From positions 1 to 9,166 of the forward strand of contig CAMJVA010000050.1 of NCBI GenBank assembly GCA_946409145.1: DNA of 9,166 nucleotides. Reading direction: 5' to 3'. Shown piece after piece: positions 6,682-9,166 of the stretch. The stretch comes from an uncultured Enterococcus sp. GTDB taxonomy: Bacteria > Bacillota > Bacilli > Lactobacillales > Enterococcaceae. Every line of letters begins with the position of its first letter. Position 1 is the stretch's first letter. The position numbers and the translations under genes are program-made. The notes under the pieces are model-generated. The model made no database searches and was not told the origin of the DNA. It saw only the letters and a list, made by a program, of their open reading frames with translations.

Positions 6682-6688
6682 CCTCCTA
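6682..6688 (-). promoter_or_regulatory. ftsZ ribosome binding site overlapping the ftsA stop
   Basis: The minus strand reads TAGGAGG: TAG is the ftsA stop codon (6688-6686) and AGGAGG the ftsZ Shine-Dalgarno. A ribosome ending on ftsA would cover this site, which implies coupled translation of FtsA and FtsZ. Confidence 0.85.
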
Positions 6689-8002
6689 GTCAAATATGTT
6701 CGAGAAAAAGTTTTTAATTTTATCTTTCACTCCAGAAGTTTCATGCTCTTCTGGAAGATCAGTTGTTTCTTCAAGTTGTTCTTCATATTTTTCATAAACC
6801 ACTTCAGGAACAGCTTGTTCTTTCACTGGAGTGGTTTTTTCTCCAGTAATAGCTCCTTTAGCGATTTGATGAATATCAGATAAATTAGCAGCGTATTCCA
6901 CTAAACTAATAGCATTTGAAAATGCTGGATTTCTTAATCCCATATGATTTGGCACATATAATCTTACATTAACGCCAAAAATATCTTGGGCTAATTCCAC
7001 CACACCAGGTAAACTTGCTGCTCCACCAGAAATCACAATACCACCAGGTAAACTTAAAGCATCAATGGCATCTAATTCTTCTTTAGCTTTCGTAAAGATT
7101 TGTTCCATTCTTGCTTCAATAATTTCTGAAAGATAATGCTCGTCTACTTTTACGGGCTCTGTTTGACCAATCACATCTACTGGAAAATCTTCTTTTTCAC
7201 TGGTCCGTTTAGGATAAGCATCCCCGTAATTGATTTTTAAAGCTTCTGCATTACTAAAAGAAGTATTTAAGACGACTGAAATGTCTTTCGTAATGAAATC
7301 TCCCCCTTCTTGGTTCACATGGGTAAATTTCAATTGTTTATCATGCATTACAGCAGTAGTGGTTTGACCACCACCAAGATCCATGACAATCGTTCCAAAG
7401 TCTTTTTCTCCATCAGACAAAATAGTGTCTGCTAAAGCAAGAGGTGAAATCACTAATTCATCAATTTTCAAATTAGCTGATTCAACACATTTTCTAGTAT
7501 TATGAATAATGGTTTTTGGTCCAGTAAAGACAAGACCAAACATTTCAAGGCGAACACCAATCATTCCTCTTGGATCTTTAATTCCAGTAAAACCATCTAC
7601 GGTAAATTCTTGAGGGATAAGTGCAATAATTTGTCTTTCTGGAGGTGTTGATCTTACAAGAGCTGCAGAAGCGACATTTCTAACATCTTCGTCTGTAATT
7701 TCTTTTGAATCAGAATTAACAGCGATCATTCCTTGACAATTTTCAACTTCAATTAAATTTGCTGGAATACCAACATTGACACTTTTAATTTGGATACCAG
7801 ATTTTTCTTCTGCTTGTTTGACTGCTCTTTTTATGGCTTGAACGGTCTTGTCAATATCCACTATAATCCCACGACTTACACCGTCGCTTTTTGCATTTCC
7901 TACTCCAATGATATTCATTTGTCCTTGAACATATTCTGATACCACGACTTTCACCGACGTAGTTCCTATGTCAAGGCCTACGTACATTCCCGTTTTTGCC
8001 AT
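6686..8002 (-). CDS. ftsA: Cell division protein FtsA
   Basis: Actin-like ATPase that binds the FtsZ tail and tethers the Z ring to the membrane while recruiting septal synthesis proteins. 438 residues, usual for enterococci. The phosphate-1 loop is LDIGTTSVKV (10-19), the SHS2/1C subdomain is about 85-165, the phosphate-2 loop is VMDLGGGQTT (206-215), and the adenosine motif is IVISGGAASLPGV (322-334). The acidic linker is about 388-423 (EKYEEQLEETTDLPEE), and the C-terminal amphipathic membrane-targeting helix is VKDKIKNFFSNIF (425-437). Start ATG 8002; AGGAGG is 10 nt upstream, slightly far. ATG at codon 6 is possible but would leave an even longer gap. A candidate promoter sits in the 141-nt gap upstream. 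The TAG stop overlaps the ftsZ Shine-Dalgarno, with 13 nt between the genes. Confidence 0.99.
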   Translation of the reverse strand: MAKTGMYVGLDIGTTSVKVVVSEYVQGQMNIIGVGNAKSDGVSRGIIVDIDKTVQAIKRAVKQAEEKSGIQIKSVNVGIPANLIEVENCQGMIAVNSDSKEITDEDVRNVASAALVRSTPPERQIIALIPQEFTVDGFTGIKDPRGMIGVRLEMFGLVFTGPKTIIHNTRKCVESANLKIDELVISPLALADTILSDGEKDFGTIVMDLGGGQTTTAVMHDKQLKFTHVNQEGGDFITKDISVVLNTSFSNAEALKINYGDAYPKRTSEKEDFPVDVIGQTEPVKVDEHYLSEIIEARMEQIFTKAKEELDAIDALSLPGGIVISGGAASLPGVVELAQDIFGVNVRLYVPNHMGLRNPAFSNAISLVEYAANLSDIHQIAKGAITGEKTTPVKEQAVPEVVYEKYEEQLEETTDLPEEHETSGVKDKIKNFFSNIFD

Positions 8003-8086
8003 GAATGGGATTCCCTCCTACTACTTTTCAAACTGTCTTATGAGTTTTTTATTATTAAGGTTAATTATTTATTCTTACTTCTTACG

Positions 8087-8115
8087 ATTTTACCACAAGT
8101 TACCCTTGTTTTAAA
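8087..8115 (-). promoter_or_regulatory. Candidate ftsA-ftsZ promoter (extended -10)
   Basis: TTTAAA (8115-8110, four of six matches to TTGACA), a 17-nt spacer, and TAAAAT (8092-8087) preceded by a TGG extension. It lies in the 141-nt gap between divIB and ftsA. The rest of the gap (8003-8086) is AT-rich leader ending in the ftsA Shine-Dalgarno. A promoter just ahead of ftsA-ftsZ is common in Firmicutes; activity here is inferred. Confidence 0.65.
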
Positions 8116-8143
8116 AGGTGTATCACTGGCTTTTTAAAAAGTT

Positions 8144-8971
8144 TTACGACTCTTGGGAAATTTCGGTGGAATTTTCCGTCTCTTCCTCACTTGATTCTGT
8201 AGGGTAAGGATAAGAAAAAATTCCGGCTTCCATATCGATAATTCCTTTTTCAGTCATTTGACTAGCCACTTGGGGATATTTTTTTAAACTTTTTCCTAAA
8301 GTTGGAATTTGTCCAATAACTGTATTGCCATCTGTCATAAGCAACGTCACTTGCCGCCGATTTGTTTTTGTTCCTGTATAGGAAATATCAGAAATTCCTT
8401 TTTGAATGGATTCAGATAGTTTCCCATATTCTTTTAAGGTAGCCATCATTAAGGCTGTATCCGAAAAATTTTGCAAAATAGGTAAATCATTTTGGTTAGA
8501 TACACTGTTTTCCAATACTTGACCATTTTCTAAAATTGGATAATAGTGCTCTTCTTTTAAAAGTAACCCTAATGTTTTAAATTCAGTTACTTGAATTTCT
8601 AATTTATTTAAAGGAACAAAATGAATGGCTACTTTTTTTAAACGCGAATTTTCCAATAGTGTTTCTTCTTTTTTTCCTTTAGAAAACACTTGTCCCCATA
8701 AACTATCCCCTATTTTAAAATCAGCTTTATTTAGGACTTCATTCGTAGTTACTTCATGATTTCCTTTTACTGTCACTTTTGCCAATTTACTATAAGGAGA
8801 TAAGAAATATAAGGTCACTGCAATGATCAAAGTAAAAGAAAAAATAATAAAAAGCAACCGTTTAAATAAACGTCTCTTGCGTTTTTTTTCATTTACTTCA
8901 AGATAACTTGAAGGTGTATTGTCTTCTCGGACAATTTTTGGTTCCCAGGTTGGTTCATTATCTTTTGCCAT
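8144..8971 (-). CDS. divIB: Cell division protein DivIB (FtsQ)
   Basis: Bitopic membrane protein of the divisome that forms a complex with DivIC and FtsL and controls septal peptidoglycan synthesis. 275 residues from ATG 8971. The short cytoplasmic N-terminus ends in a basic patch EKKRKRRLFKR (29-38). One membrane helix follows (about 39-57, LLFIIFSFTLIIAVTLYFL). The extracellular POTRA domain (about 62-130) starts LAKVTVKGNHEVTTNEVL, then comes the beta domain (to about 255), and an acidic Ser/Glu/Thr tail (258-275). An in-frame ATG at 8998 precedes the Shine-Dalgarno AAGGAGGA and would translate through it, so 8971, 4 nt after GGAGG, is the start. It follows murG by 30 nt. The cytoplasmic and C-terminal tails are short for the family, where some members exceed 350 residues. 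Confidence 0.96.
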   Translation of the reverse strand: MAKDNEPTWEPKIVREDNTPSSYLEVNEKKRKRRLFKRLLFIIFSFTLIIAVTLYFLSPYSKLAKVTVKGNHEVTTNEVLNKADFKIGDSLWGQVFSKGKKEETLLENSRLKKVAIHFVPLNKLEIQVTEFKTLGLLLKEEHYYPILENGQVLENSVSNQNDLPILQNFSDTALMMATLKEYGKLSESIQKGISDISYTGTKTNRRQVTLLMTDGNTVIGQIPTLGKSLKKYPQVASQMTEKGIIDMEAGIFSYPYPTESSEEETENSTEISQES

Positions 8972-8974
8972 AGA

Positions 8975-8982
8975 TCCTCCTT
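8975..8982 (-). promoter_or_regulatory. divIB ribosome binding site (decides start)
   Basis: AAGGAGGA on the minus strand, with 4 nt between GGAGG and ATG at 8971. The alternative in-frame ATG at 8998 has no comparable site and would encode LKGG from the Shine-Dalgarno itself, so the shorter protein is preferred. Confidence 0.85.
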
Positions 8983-9001
8983 TTAAAATTAGAGTCAAAA
9001 G

Positions 9002-9166
9002 TTACTTGATTAAAGATAACATAATATTGTAAAGATCTTTTGCCGCATTAGGATACCCTTGGGATTTTGATTTTTGAGCCATGTTTTCTAAAGTTTCTGG
9101 TTGTAAAAACAATGTATCACATTCTTTCACTAAAGTTTCTCCAGAAAATTCACTGTCTTTAATCAT
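9002..9166 (-). CDS. murG: UDP-GlcNAc transferase MurG, C-terminal fragment
   Basis: Only the last 54 codons are in the window. The frame is open to the right edge and ends in TAA at 9004-9002. The sequence contains SEFSGETLVKECDTLF, LQPETLENMA and QGYPNAAKDLYNIML, matching the C-terminal helix of MurG, where a D/E-L-x-G-x-x-L segment precedes a hydrophobic helix, an L-x-x-M-A helix and G-x-P-x-A-A. MurG is the membrane-associated GT-B glycosyltransferase that adds GlcNAc to lipid I to make lipid II at the inner face of the membrane. The ATG at the extreme edge is almost certainly an internal Met. The position directly before divIB is the expected dcw order (murD-murG-divIB). The fragment is short, so the call rests on sequence pattern plus context. 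Confidence 0.88.
   Translation of the reverse strand: MIKDSEFSGETLVKECDTLFLQPETLENMAQKSKSQGYPNAAKDLYNIMLSLIK

Noticed and set aside
6536..6883. 115-codon plus-strand open frame spanning the ftsZ-ftsA junction
   Set aside because: It lies antisense to two clearly real genes, has no Shine-Dalgarno, and its proline run is the reverse of the FtsZ glycine-rich loop.
8130..8141. 12-bp palindrome CTTTTTAAAAAG just after the divIB stop
   Set aside because: It has no loop and is A-T rich, with no following T tract. It is not a credible terminator or a recognisable operator.

Overview
The window is the downstream end of a division and cell wall (dcw) gene cluster from a low-GC, Gram-positive coccus. 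Every gene I can support is on the minus strand, so transcription runs from high to low coordinates: murG (3' end only) - divIB/ftsQ - ftsA - ftsZ - sepF - yggT/ylmG - ylmH (rqcP) - divIVA - T-box leader - ileS (3' end cut off). The gene set and order are typical of Lactobacillales. The FtsZ tail with an FGDWDIRRE block and a STPPFFRRKR end, and the FtsA start MAKTGMYVGLDIGTTS, point to Enterococcaceae. This placement comes from remembered family features, not from a search, and the genus cannot be fixed.

Right part (about 5372-9166): murG ends at 9002, and divIB follows 30 nt later with its own strong ribosome binding site. A 141-nt gap after divIB holds a candidate extended -10 promoter for ftsA. 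ftsA and ftsZ are tightly coupled: the ftsA stop codon overlaps the ftsZ Shine-Dalgarno. A strong intrinsic terminator closes ftsZ. MurG completes lipid II. DivIB belongs to the DivIB-DivIC-FtsL subcomplex of the septal machinery. FtsA tethers FtsZ to the membrane, and FtsZ forms the Z ring.

Middle part (2936-5371): a second candidate extended -10 promoter precedes sepF, which starts with GTG. yggT, ylmH and divIVA follow with gaps of only 5 to 19 nt. SepF is a second FtsZ membrane anchor, YggT is a small membrane protein, YlmH (RqcP) acts in ribosome quality control, and DivIVA is the coiled-coil protein that recognises curved membrane. The ylmD and ylmE genes often found between ftsZ and sepF in Firmicutes are absent.

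Left part (1-2935): a tRNA-Ile-sensing T-box leader (AUC specifier, T-box sequence, overlapping terminator) precedes ileS. The isoleucyl-tRNA synthetase is open to the left window edge, which falls in its C-terminal zinc-binding module.

The plus strand shows no gene. I found no mobile element, CRISPR array, RNA gene other than the T-box leader, prophage or obviously novel system. The interest lies in how the conserved genes are wired: terminator and promoter placement, stop/SD overlaps, unusual starts, and the missing ylmDE.
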